From contig OZ038381.1 in assembly GCA_964036045.1 (NCBI GenBank), positions 140,837,596-140,901,595 of the forward strand: a stretch of DNA of 64,000 nucleotides, read 5' to 3'. Shown one piece after another: positions 11,701 to 19,262 of the stretch. The stretch is from Eutreptiella sp. 'Long Island Sound 2002' (Eukaryota; Euglenozoa; Euglenophyceae; Eutreptiales; Eutreptiaceae). Position 1 is the first letter of the stretch. Each line of letters starts with the position of its first letter. The notes under the pieces are model-generated. The model made no database searches. It was given only the letters and a program-made list of their open reading frames with translations, and was not told where the DNA came from. The translations under genes and the position numbers were made by a program.

Positions 11701-13894
11701 CGATCAGGGGAAGCGAGTACGAGTCGTGCTCGGTCTGCTCGTTCAAACCCCTGTAATCCACCACCAACCTCCATTCGCCCTTCTCATTCTTGGGCACGAT
11801 GAAGGCTGGGCTGGCCCATTCACTGTCGGAGGGTTCCATCCATCCCCGCTCAATGAACTCGGCCAACAGCTTCTTCATGGCCTCGGCCCGATCGCCCTGA
11901 AGTTGGTACTCCCGATGACGATAGATCTTGGGGTTCGGCTTCAGCTTGATCTTCGCTGTGCCAAACCTCCCACGATCTGGAGGGTTCTTGTTGGCGACGC
12001 CACTGAATAGCCGCGGATAGGCATGGATCAGCCTCTCCTTCAGCTCGGCGACCTTCGGGTTCTCCTGGGCCTCTTCAGCCGCTTGCTTCGGTATCGATAC
12101 AACCGACCGCACTGCGGTATAGGCCTCTTCTGGGTCCGAGTCCGACTTCTCCTCGTCCGATATGCCGTCTTCATCGTCGTGGGTCGCGATTCCCACCGAT
12201 AATCCTCGAAAATTTGCGGCCTCGGGCTGGTGCTCGTCGCTACCAGTTCCCACTCTTGGAAAACCCCACGTTGGTGGGTCCGACCCAACCGGACCATCGT
12301 ATTGGTCCGCGATGTGATCCATGACCCTCGCCACGAACTCATCCTTCTCGTACTTGCCGGTGACCAACATCTTGTCATCCCACCAATGCGGAGATGTGAC
12401 CATGGCCCGCGTCTTCTTGGCTGCCACACGGTCGTGCATCCCCATCCGCATGTAGTTGACGACGTCGTCCATCTCGGCGTGGGACAGGACGTCAATACCA
12501 TCAATTGGCTGATCCGAGCCCTCCTTGCGCTCAAACATGACCTTCATGGGCACCGCTTCCACCCTACGGATGAATGCTTCATCACCCGTGGGCTGGGCTT
12601 GCGCCCCATCCACCAGGAAAGCCTTGGTAGCCCACGCTTGACCCGGGGAGGGCATTGATACACCCTTGGCGTCGATGAACAACTCCTCCTCTGGCCCGAA
12701 TGACATCTCGTTCAGGGTGATGGAGTCCAGCGTCGACTTGAGACCGTCCAGCGGACATGGGGTGGATCCTATGCCGGTTATGACCAGGATCCCCTTCGCC
12801 CTATCCGCGATGATCTTCTCCACCGTACGTCTGGTATTGTCCAGGGAGCCATGCCAATACATGGATCCCCACTCCTTCAAACCCCAATGCCTGTGCCAGG
12901 CTGAGTCTCCTCGATGCCAATGCCTCCTACACTTCCGCAGAAGTGGGGCATCCCGGGAAGCGAAGACGTCCGTCTCGGGCACTTCAGCTCCCAGCGTCTG
13001 AATCATCCTGGCGTACACTTGCGGCGCCATTCCATACTCCGTGAGCTGAACTCCACGGTCTCCTCTGGACTTGACACCCACAGCTTGCACCGCTCGGACG
13101 ATCCGATCCTCTTCCTCAGCATTCCATTGGGATGACCCACACGCATAATCCGTGGACAGCCATGTGAGGCATTCATCCTCCTCCCGGACCAGCGTTGCGC
13201 GATGGGGAAGGGCTCCAATGGCGTTGGCCACCATGAAGTCGTACCCCATGATCATATCCCAATCAGTAATGTCGGCCACATAGAAGTTCCCGGATAGAGT
13301 GCTTCTCTTCGCCTGATCAGGGCGGTTCAAGCGCTCATGCTCCCAGAATTCCATACTGATAGTGGCCTCATGGGTGCCCCCACCCATAATCTCTCCGTTG
13401 GCGACCTTCAGGCGGACCGGTCTCTGGCTGGGCTGCAGGAATTCCTCCTTGAACAACCCTCTCCGGACCAGGCTCACCTGTGCACCCGTATCCACTAACA
13501 CATCCACCACCTTCTCCTCTCGTCCGCACCGTACTCGCACTTTCAAGTGCAACTGCCGCTCGTCGCCATGAGGTGTATGGACGACTCTCACGGCATGCAA
13601 CTCTAGCACGTCCGGTTGCATCAGGACTTCAAGGGTATGGTCACGGATGGTGTAGATCTTGAGTTGGTTCTGCCCGTCCACGGGGCTCTCCGTGGTCGCT
13701 CCTTCCTTCTTGCCATGTCCCGTACCCACATGTACTTCTCTTGGCAGGGTGCTCCAGGGGTTGGGAGTGGCGAAACTCAGTGGTTTTGGCTCTTCTGGAG
13801 CCTTCTTCGGCACCCAATGTGCCTTCACTTTCTCTGGGATTCCACTGATTTTCGGAGGAGAGACCTCCGAGGTCCCACTCCCGTGGGGGCTCCT
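8792..13894 (-). CDS. Pol polyprotein of element A (protease-X-RT-RNase H-integrase-chromodomain)
   Basis: The frame is open for 1,700 codons from just after gag's UAG (13895-13897); the first 22 codons have no ATG, and residues here are counted from the GTG at 13828. The protease active site is VDTGAQ (Asp113, codon 13490-13492). An unassigned domain covers residues 265-350. RT has DLKHGY (Asp726) and FVDD (787-790). RNase H has Asp953, Glu996, Asp1021 and Asp1069. Integrase has the Cys pair 1253/1256 and the triad Asp1308, Asp1361, Glu1397 (D,D35E). A chromodomain lies at about 1590-1640 (8909-9061). Oddities: the integrase His seen in B, C and D (MHPG) is Gln in A (MQAG). The chromodomain reads SFQP where B reads SWEP. 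A 1-nt insertion near 8890 replaces the last 30 or so residues relative to B. In the RT, NGIAAF replaces NGNAAF. Catalytic residues otherwise look intact. Confidence 0.92.
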   Translation of the reverse strand, partial: RSPHGSGTSEVSPPKISGIPEKVKAHWVPKKAPEEPKPLSFATPNPWSTLPREVHVGTGHGKKEGATTESPVDGQNQLKIYTIRDHTLEVLMQPDVLELHAVRVVHTPHGDERQLHLKVRVRCGREEKVVDVLVDTGAQVSLVRRGLFKEEFLQPSQRPVRLKVANGEIMGGGTHEATISMEFWEHERLNRPDQAKRSTLSGNFYVADITDWDMIMGYDFMVANAIGALPHRATLVREEDECLTWLSTDYACGSSQWNAEEEDRIVRAVQAVGVKSRGDRGVQLTEYGMAPQVYARMIQTLGAEVPETDVFASRDAPLLRKCRRHWHRGDSAWHRHWGLKEWGSMYWHGSLDNTRRTVEKIIADRAKGILVITGIGSTPCPLDGLKSTLDSITLNEMSFGPEEELFIDAKGVSMPSPGQAWATKAFLVDGAQAQPTGDEAFIRRVEAVPMKVMFERKEGSDQPIDGIDVLSHAEMDDVVNYMRMGMHDRVAAKKTRAMVTSPHWWDDKMLVTGKYEKDEFVARVMDHIADQYDGPVGSDPPTWGFPRVGTGSDEHQPEAANFRGLSVGIATHDDEDGISDEEKSDSDPEEAYTAVRSVVSIPKQAAEEAQENPKVAELKERLIHAYPRLFSGVANKNPPDRGRFGTAKIKLKPNPKIYRHREYQLQGDRAEAMKKLLAEFIERGWMEPSDSEWASPAFIVPKNEKGEWRLVVDYRGLNEQTEHDSYSLPLIDFILQKQQKKRIFTVLDLKHGYHQMPLHPDSRPCTAMSTPLGPMQWKVVPMGAKNGIAAFQRMMEDLLGPVRDCADPFVDDIIIGSGTENMTEDELIDAPEKDLRRVLSELDKHNMVCKPTKASLFVKEVEFAGHVVGHGQRRPMPGKLASLHHWEKPQTISELRSFMGFCNYYSGYVRMYAELSGPLHKMLQVGKFDGRKGSKKKLAWTPEAEDAFNRLKERLLGRLGLFLVDPDKGFVLRTDASDYAVGAVLEQVRDDGTHVPVAFWSRILAEGQCRTWTAREKETYAIVCALRKWSGHIGLQPVVVCRDHQSLQSWHKEHVDTPSGPAARRARWHETFAKFHLSVVYVLGKDNTVADCLSRWAYPAGKAWMDISSHGDAEETEEAKRIIEMEKVMEQEGVKCFVVMANRTDLAKFRGARVQAIREETLEQWMVAPVELVRSVLTEDWSDDYAASEHWSKYWNAVSAPSDDEWPEGLTEDGDKLFLKDKLLVPENRVEELIDHWHNAQLMQAGRDKMQQDLEWRFKFPPGYYAILDRYCSDCAVCGATKSPNHYTAGKPVYMAIPEAPMRSVAMDVFAMPEVTVDGETYDCVILAVDRHSGYIVAVPGKKSKKKDRKDKHGVGLQAKTVANAMIRHWLTFFDVPAVICSDRGSQFVGTWFKTMCKHMGIRHAKTMAYHSRSNGRAEVAGRQMFEKFRQLHIDEPGRNWCKTLWRVLQAYHDLPGPTGLSPHRILFLRDRVSRTLPWLNHGKVARDANAMMAEAHDTAAKVCKALQDEHDKRAKYFKQGKVQKYALQDTVWVERHHKDVLSRHRQASWYVPGVIVRKVGQDVYAVRVGDNKILDRDHTQLRPRAPDPSGRPVTFEFTAGDVDSDDEREDDDFTAERILADEPDPGTPGGRLYKVRWKGFAASRDSFQPPSSFVPRYTTVWMDYLKEKKYFFGCQGRVGPFGCCCSTVMDPPLAFCLFL

Positions 13895-13897
13895 CTA
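13856..13897 (-). promoter_or_regulatory. Candidate stop-codon readthrough site between gag and pol
   Basis: The gag frame ends with UAG (13897-13895) and pol continues in the same frame. The 39 nt after the UAG can fold into a three-way junction: AGGAG pairs with CTCCT (13860-13856), enclosing a hairpin CCCAC/GTGGG with loop GGGA and a hairpin ACCT/AGGT with loop CGG. The same UAG, phase and outer stem are present in elements B (30467-30426) and C (56968-57009). Murine leukaemia virus gag-pol is the established precedent for UAG readthrough with a downstream structure; its use here is inferred. Confidence 0.5.
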
Positions 13898-14512
13898 GAC
13901 TTGGCTTCCCGCAGCCCCTTCCGGCTGCGATCCGCCAGGACTTTGTCCACCACGTTGCTGGGCTTTGAGTTCCTCCAACGTCCTCAACATGTCCTCAGCA
14001 ACCTCCTCGATCGACCTCACTCGTCGGTCTTGGCCAGGTCCACCACCATAGCCTCTTCCTCCGCCTTTTCCTTGGCCTTTGCCTTGGCCTTTTCCCCCGT
14101 CTCCGCCCTTCGCCTTCCAATCGGAAATCCGCTGCTCCTTGGGCTTCTTCTCGGGGTGGGCGACGAAGTAGGCCTTCTTGTCCGCCTCGTACACCTTGCA
14201 CTGACGGTGGTCGTGTGCATGGTTGTTTGCCTTGCCATAACAGACCCAGCACCCGTCGTGCTGAGACCTGTACTCTCGGAACGAGAGCGGTGGGTTCCCG
14301 ATCCTCCTTGGCTCTCTGCTCTTCTTGGGTCCCAGCTGGCTCCATCTGGACCGATCCTGCCCATGGTTCTTCACGTTGTGCGCCACAAACGCGAAGAAAT
14401 GAACCTCCTCGTTGTCCTCCCGGGACCCGGTCCAGTGGTCTTGGCCACTTCCACTACCATCCTCCGCGGATTTGGCCGTGTCCTCCTGGATCTCCCGATG
14501 ATGGCGATCTTC
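13895..14512 (-). CDS. Nucleocapsid part of Gag, element A, downstream of an in-frame UGA
   Basis: Same frame as the gag upstream (stop UGA at 14515-14513) and as pol downstream (stop UAG at 13897-13895). The segment has a variant zinc knuckle CX2CX8HX4C (CWVC...HDHRQC, 14198-14251), expected to bind the RNA genome. A Gly/Lys-rich linker and a Gln/Gly-rich tail follow. The equivalent region of element B is joined to the capsid part without a stop, so this is the C-terminal domain of Gag rather than a separate gene. It would be made only if the UGA is read through or if the copy is complemented. Confidence 0.75.
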   Translation of the reverse strand, partial: EDRHHREIQEDTAKSAEDGSGSGQDHWTGSREDNEEVHFFAFVAHNVKNHGQDRSRWSQLGPKKSREPRRIGNPPLSFREYRSQHDGCWVCYGKANNHAHDHRQCKVYEADKKAYFVAHPEKKPKEQRISDWKAKGGDGGKGQGKGQGKGGGRGYGGGPGQDRRVRSIEEVAEDMLRTLEELKAQQRGGQSPGGSQPEGAAGSQV

Positions 14513-17005
14513 TCAGTGGCCTCGTTGTCCATGACCATGACGATCCTGCACGTGGGCCTCGTTCTTCGCATTGAGCTTCAACTCCACCGTGATGTACTTC
14601 ACGATCTCGTCCAGGCTCATGCGGGCGAAGATGACCTGCATCCTCAGTGGCTCCCCGCGCCTCCACTCCACGTTGTTGAGGCGCAACAACCTTTGCCCCA
14701 TGGAGTCTCCGAACACCTCCACGTACACGGCGTTCTTCAGTCCCAACATCCGGTTGGGTTCGCCCAGGTTCCTCCTGAAGAACTCCATGATACCCGCATG
14801 AGTATCTTCCGCCGCCATGATCCTTACCGCCACCCGCTTCTTGGCGCGCTTCTTCTCCTCGTCCTCCACTCGTCTCTTCCAGTTGCCGGGGAGGACGTCC
14901 TTCAGCAAGTGGCGGATCTCACTGGCCTCGTTCCAGTCTTCCACCAGCTTGAGGCATCTGCGGTACTTCCGCAGATACCGGTTCCACTCCCGGACCCGCA
15001 ACTCACCGCGGTCCAGCGGCAGTGGAATGGACCACAGGTCCTCCAGCTTCTGATTCGGAGCGTCCACCCGCTCCTCATCCTCCAACCACTGGAGGCAGGC
15101 CTGCTCTGTACGGATCAGTCCTTCCCGGATCTGATCCCGCAGCTCCTCCTTCAGGTCCTGCGCCAGCCGGTGTGGGAATGTCCGGCATACCCACTTGTCC
15201 CGCGGCGCTCCCCGCATCTGGCCGACAACCTCCTCGGCGAAATCCTCCCAATCCAGGATGAAGTCATCCAGGTTGGAGGGGTTGCCATCGTAGTAGGGGA
15301 TTTTGATTCCCCTGAGGTCGTCAATCCTGATGGCGTCTCCGACGTCTCCAGCCACTACTCCACCGAGACGGATACCACCTGTGGCCAGGGGGTGTGAGTA
15401 CACTCCCCGTACATCCCTCTCCTCCATGGAGTGCGGTCCAGTTGGGCCTGAACCCATGGGGTTTGGAATGCGGGAAGGATTTGCTCCATCGGCCGTCCAT
15501 ATCCCCGTATTGGGGTCCTTCGCCCACAGGTTTCCGCCTGGATGACCCCGACCATGTCCGTCGGCGCTTCCCATGGTTCGCCCCTGCATGGTGTGGTTCT
15601 CGATCTTCTCTTCCGCATACACTACCATATTCGTCGTGATCGGTACATCCTGGGCGGCATGGGACATCTGTACCGTCAGGCTCCTCGGGTCCGTGGTTAC
15701 GTGCCCTTCCCGCATGGACCCAGCCGGTGCCGTGTGTTCCCCGAGCATTGTGGATTCGCTGAACATGGGAACAAACGGCAGCGCACCCGGGTCAACACCC
15801 GGAGGCGCGTATGGTGCCTCTGCAGGGCCGCCCATGGGTTTCTCCATGGCGCTCCTGAGGGTCTTAACCCGCTCCACCAGCTCTACCGCGGCCGGCTTTG
15901 CCGGGAGCTCCGGACCCGAGGCGAGGGGCTGTCGCTCCTCTAGCCTTTTCAGGCGTCCCGACATGTCCTCCACTAAGTGGAGGAGGCTGTCCACCACTTG
16001 CTGCTGCTTCTGCAGGGCCAGGTCCAGATTCTCCCGGTACCGGGCCTGATCCGCTCGCAGCTCCTCCATGTGGTTCTCCGCGGCCGACTGGTCGTCCAGG
16101 ATCCCCGCGACGTCCTCCTCTAGACCGTCCTTGGCGTTGTCCAGGCGGTCAAGGCGATGCACGATGGGGTCCATCCCCATCTTCGGGTACTTGCCCATGA
16201 GGAAGGACACGTGCTCGCAGTGGCACGCAGCGTGCTTTCCGCCAGATTCAGCGCATCCCGCGGTTCCCGGCACCTCAGACTCATCGCCCATGGGCGTATC
16301 GCCTATGGCGTCCGTCTCTGGTCCCGTGTGCCGGGGCACAGGTGCCGTCCGGGCTTTGGATGGCCTCTCCAAGCCCTCGGCGTCGTGCTTCAGGGCGGGC
16401 TCGGGGGCTGTATGCGCCCTGGCGATCAGCGCGGACATCTCCGACTCCGAAGGTGGCTCGTGGGCTGTCCGATAGCCCTCGGAGTGCCCCTCGGATTCCC
16501 ACAGCCTGACCGGGCTGGGGTCCGTGTCCATAGCCCCGGCGTCCCTTGCCGCGGACTTTGGTGACCCGCGCTTCCGGTAGCGCCGGGCCCGTCCTCCACT
16601 GCTGCCTGAATGGCAGGCCTCATCAGAGTCCTCCGCGGCGGAGCGGAGGTTGCATGCCTTTCGGCAGCGACGCTCACACATGGAGACCAGGTCCTCCATG
16701 TCACGTCCTCCTCTTCCCGAATGTCGTACTTCTCTTCGGGCTTCAACTTCCGGAGTTTGCCATGCTCTTGAACGTCTCGGTTCTTCTATGGCTCCAATCT
16801 CCGGCGTGGTCTCCACCGAGTCCACAATACGCACCCGGGGCGTACTTGGGCAGGGCTCATGAGGGCCCAAGTCCCCGGGTCGGCGGTAGGTAGGGGCAGC
16901 AGGTAAGTCTCTGCTACCATAAAGAAGGTCCCTACCAGGACCGGCCCCCGCTGTGCCCCTTCCGCCTGTAACCCCCGCTGATTTACTCCGGATCAACGAT
17001 TGCAT
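14513..17005 (-). CDS. Gag of element A (matrix/coiled-coil/capsid part)
   Basis: 830 codons from the ATG at 17005-17003 to the UGA at 14515-14513. The first 28 codons lie in the LTR and the frame passes through the primer-binding site. Substitutions between elements A and C in that stretch are all synonymous, so this start is probably real. The next candidate start in the frame is Met103, near the CX3CX3CNLR motif (Cys110, Cys114, Cys118). A coiled coil occupies about residues 275-375. A Gly/Pro-rich linker follows, then a capsid-like region from about residue 560 (YYDGNPSNLDDFILDWEDF) to 800. The length is well above the 250-500 residues usual for Ty3 Gag. Homologous to the gags of B, C and, more distantly, D. 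Confidence 0.85.
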   Translation of the reverse strand: MQSLIRSKSAGVTGGRGTAGAGPGRDLLYGSRDLPAAPTYRRPGDLGPHEPCPSTPRVRIVDSVETTPEIGAIEEPRRSRAWQTPEVEARREVRHSGRGGRDMEDLVSMCERRCRKACNLRSAAEDSDEACHSGSSGGRARRYRKRGSPKSAARDAGAMDTDPSPVRLWESEGHSEGYRTAHEPPSESEMSALIARAHTAPEPALKHDAEGLERPSKARTAPVPRHTGPETDAIGDTPMGDESEVPGTAGCAESGGKHAACHCEHVSFLMGKYPKMGMDPIVHRLDRLDNAKDGLEEDVAGILDDQSAAENHMEELRADQARYRENLDLALQKQQQVVDSLLHLVEDMSGRLKRLEERQPLASGPELPAKPAAVELVERVKTLRSAMEKPMGGPAEAPYAPPGVDPGALPFVPMFSESTMLGEHTAPAGSMREGHVTTDPRSLTVQMSHAAQDVPITTNMVVYAEEKIENHTMQGRTMGSADGHGRGHPGGNLWAKDPNTGIWTADGANPSRIPNPMGSGPTGPHSMEERDVRGVYSHPLATGGIRLGGVVAGDVGDAIRIDDLRGIKIPYYDGNPSNLDDFILDWEDFAEEVVGQMRGAPRDKWVCRTFPHRLAQDLKEELRDQIREGLIRTEQACLQWLEDEERVDAPNQKLEDLWSIPLPLDRGELRVREWNRYLRKYRRCLKLVEDWNEASEIRHLLKDVLPGNWKRRVEDEEKKRAKKRVAVRIMAAEDTHAGIMEFFRRNLGEPNRMLGLKNAVYVEVFGDSMGQRLLRLNNVEWRRGEPLRMQVIFARMSLDEIVKYITVELKLNAKNEAHVQDRHGHGQRGH
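16909..16919 (-). promoter_or_regulatory. Primer-binding site of element A (initiator tRNA-Met)
   Basis: On the minus strand TGGTAGCAGAG follows the LTR end directly. It is the complement of the 3' end CTCTGCTACCA known from many eukaryotic initiator tRNAs-Met (for example vertebrate). It lies within the open gag frame, read as ...Tyr-Gly-Ser-Arg.... The identical string is in element B (50403-50413). Confidence 0.88.
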
Positions 17006-19262
17006 TCCTCAATTTCCAGGGTCCAAATCCAAAAATATAGAAAATAAAATCCTCCTTCAACCCTGAATAGCAACCAGATCCCACAAATACAGCAATAGCC
17101 CAATTCACAATCCAAATCAGGCTGCGGGCTTTCGTTCAGCACATCGATTGTCTCACGATGGCGGGCATGTACAAGAATTGCACCAAGGAAGAAAGCCCTG
17201 AAATTGGCATATGAACACAAATAAAGTAAAGTTGGGGAAAGATGGAAACTTATACAATCACAGTCATAGACCCCTCATTCCCTGGACTCAAGACCTTCCC
17301 TTGACTCACCAACATGATGCCCTGAACCCAGTCCAATAAGATGGTTAAATGCCACATGTCATAAGTCACTACATAAACCCCAAAAATGTGTTCACTCCCA
17401 AACCTATATATCCTAGCCCAAGGTGGCGTGTCATGGCCTAGAGTGGCACTCAGGACCATGCCCTACCCTGACATAACCTTGGTTGGACTTGGAGTCGAAT
17501 GGGCTTAGAGAAATGACCTATGAGTTTGAACTCAAAACATGTCAAAAAACTGCCAATTCACACCATATTGGCCATATATCAAACATATGCTCAAAATTGA
17601 AGTTACTACTTATCTGAAGGCTCAAAGCATGCATCGAATCGAAGTCTAGTATTCATGGAGGATAGAGACGAAAGGCCAATGCCCATGTACATCCCAACTT
17701 CACCCTCGAAACCCCTTCGGATATGGGCGCCACGCACTGCCCAAGTCAGCCCATGATTTTGAGACCAATTCTTGTAATCTCTCGTGCGCCAAGCCAAAAA
17801 AAGGACGGGATCCGGCATATGGTGGTGTTCAACTCCAAAGCATATGCCAACGTATGAACAACATACCATGGTTCGACTCTCCATAGGCTTCTTGCTGTTT
17901 GCTGACCAGGTAAGTACACAAAACGCAAAAATGAGCAAAAATTGAGGTCAAAAACATGAAAATATGACCAAATACAAAGTTGTCATGATAGTATATCTCT
18001 ATGCTCACCCATGATATCCGCTCATGATTCCATACACAAATGATTGGAACCATTTGCGAAAAATTCCCCCACTTGGATCCCCAATCGGGCGCATGGAGAT
18101 ACCTTCGTCACTAATATCTACATGCCCCATGAAAATGGGAGTGCACCCATGGATCTCTTTGTCAAACATACCATGAGCAATACATACGCGGTAGACTTGG
18201 TCTAGCGCTTTGAATTCCACAATTGGGACATGGGCATGTCACGTATGGCTCCCCATCTCTTCGGCCACACGAAGATATATAACATGGGCGTGAGCATATC
18301 AAACATATACCATGCATACAACACATACCCTCAAAATATGGCTCCCACCATGATATGCCATGTCCCTCCATTGACATAACTTCACGTTAAAAATACGTAG
18401 GAACCCAAAGAAAAGTTGCTATGCAACCCCAACACTCATGCGGTACACTCGAAAGTCACAATAAAATGTTCGGTTGCACGGTCCAAGAGTTATATATCAC
18501 TTTATACCCTCTTGACCATTATCCCTTGCTATATCAGGCATGTGTACACACCAAAAGCGTTTGATGCTACCTAAATTAAGTTGAGACCAAGGCGTTTGCA
18601 ACCCAACCTTGCTTATTCTCTTTCCTCACACTCGCGCGTAGATATGGTCCTTCAAAGTGGTCCCACGATTCACTTTTGTTTCCCTTATATCTCCAAGTCA
18701 AATGGGTGGCAAGTATAAGGGAAACCTGATTCGGGCATAGGGAAAGGATTATGACCACTTGGAGAAGTCCAAATCAAGTGCGGCGATGTCGAAGTCGAAA
18801 ATCCGATTTCGACATCGCGAAAAATTCAGATTAAAATTTCGAGTGCTTATTTAGAAAATTGCGGAAGCAACGAACCCTTTGCTGATGAAATCTGACCCTT
18901 CAACGGAGTATCCGCCAAAATATCTGGAAATAACAGTTAACCAATCAGTTAACGCAAAATCGCGAGCCAACTGCCAGTCGCCGATACATTGACCATCAGA
19001 ACGAAAGGCTGAAAAATTACGGAAACATTATGATAATAAGACCCTGTTGATTCCTGATATTCCGATATATAAATCTCCGCTGGCGGTGCCTCCGTACTGA
19101 ATATGGCCGCTCATAGCCGGAATGACCAAACCTATCACACTATCACATCGGGTTAGGTCAGGTGGATGGGAGAGTATGATATCAGCCAATGGCGGCTTGC
19201 CGGCACATAGATACACACCCCAAGTGACCCCAAGATGGCCACGGGGGTCCGAACTGGCTTCA
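16920..19262 (-). repeat. 5' LTR of element A
   Basis: A 2,343-bp repeat matching 6084-8432 with about 40-50 differences by eye, including a 7-nt deletion near 18237. It begins (element sense) TGAAGCC at 19262 and ends at 16920 next to the primer-binding site. It carries the inverted repeat 18783-18818. A 75-codon open frame (17220-16993) overlaps the gag ATG but is broken in element C, so it is probably not a gene. Confidence 0.92.

Larger units (their letters stand above)
6084..19262 (-). mobile_element. Element A: Ty3/gypsy chromodomain retrotransposon, nearly intact
   Basis: Minus-strand element of 13,179 bp. In transcription order it has: 5' LTR (19262-16920), primer-binding site (16919-16909), gag (17005-14513), nucleocapsid part (14512-13895), pol (13894-8792), 3' untranslated part with polypurine tract (8443-8433), and 3' LTR (8432-6084). 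The LTRs differ at about 2% of positions by eye, so insertion is fairly recent. It sits in the protease-RT linker of element G. Defects seen: a UGA inside gag, a shifted pol C-terminus, and loss of a zinc-binding His in the integrase. Confidence 0.93.

Noticed and set aside
13826-13828. GTG as the start of pol in element A
   Set aside because: There is no evidence for GTG initiation in a eukaryotic retroelement; the frame is continuous with gag through UAG, so readthrough explains the protein better.
13616-15397. 593-codon open frame on the plus strand
   Set aside because: It lies opposite the gag and pol of element A; its composition is the reverse-complement shadow of a GC-rich coding strand and shows no domain.
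16993-17220. 75-codon frame overlapping the gag start in LTR A
   Set aside because: Present in both LTRs of A, but element C has stops in it, so it shows no selection, unlike the gag start beside it.
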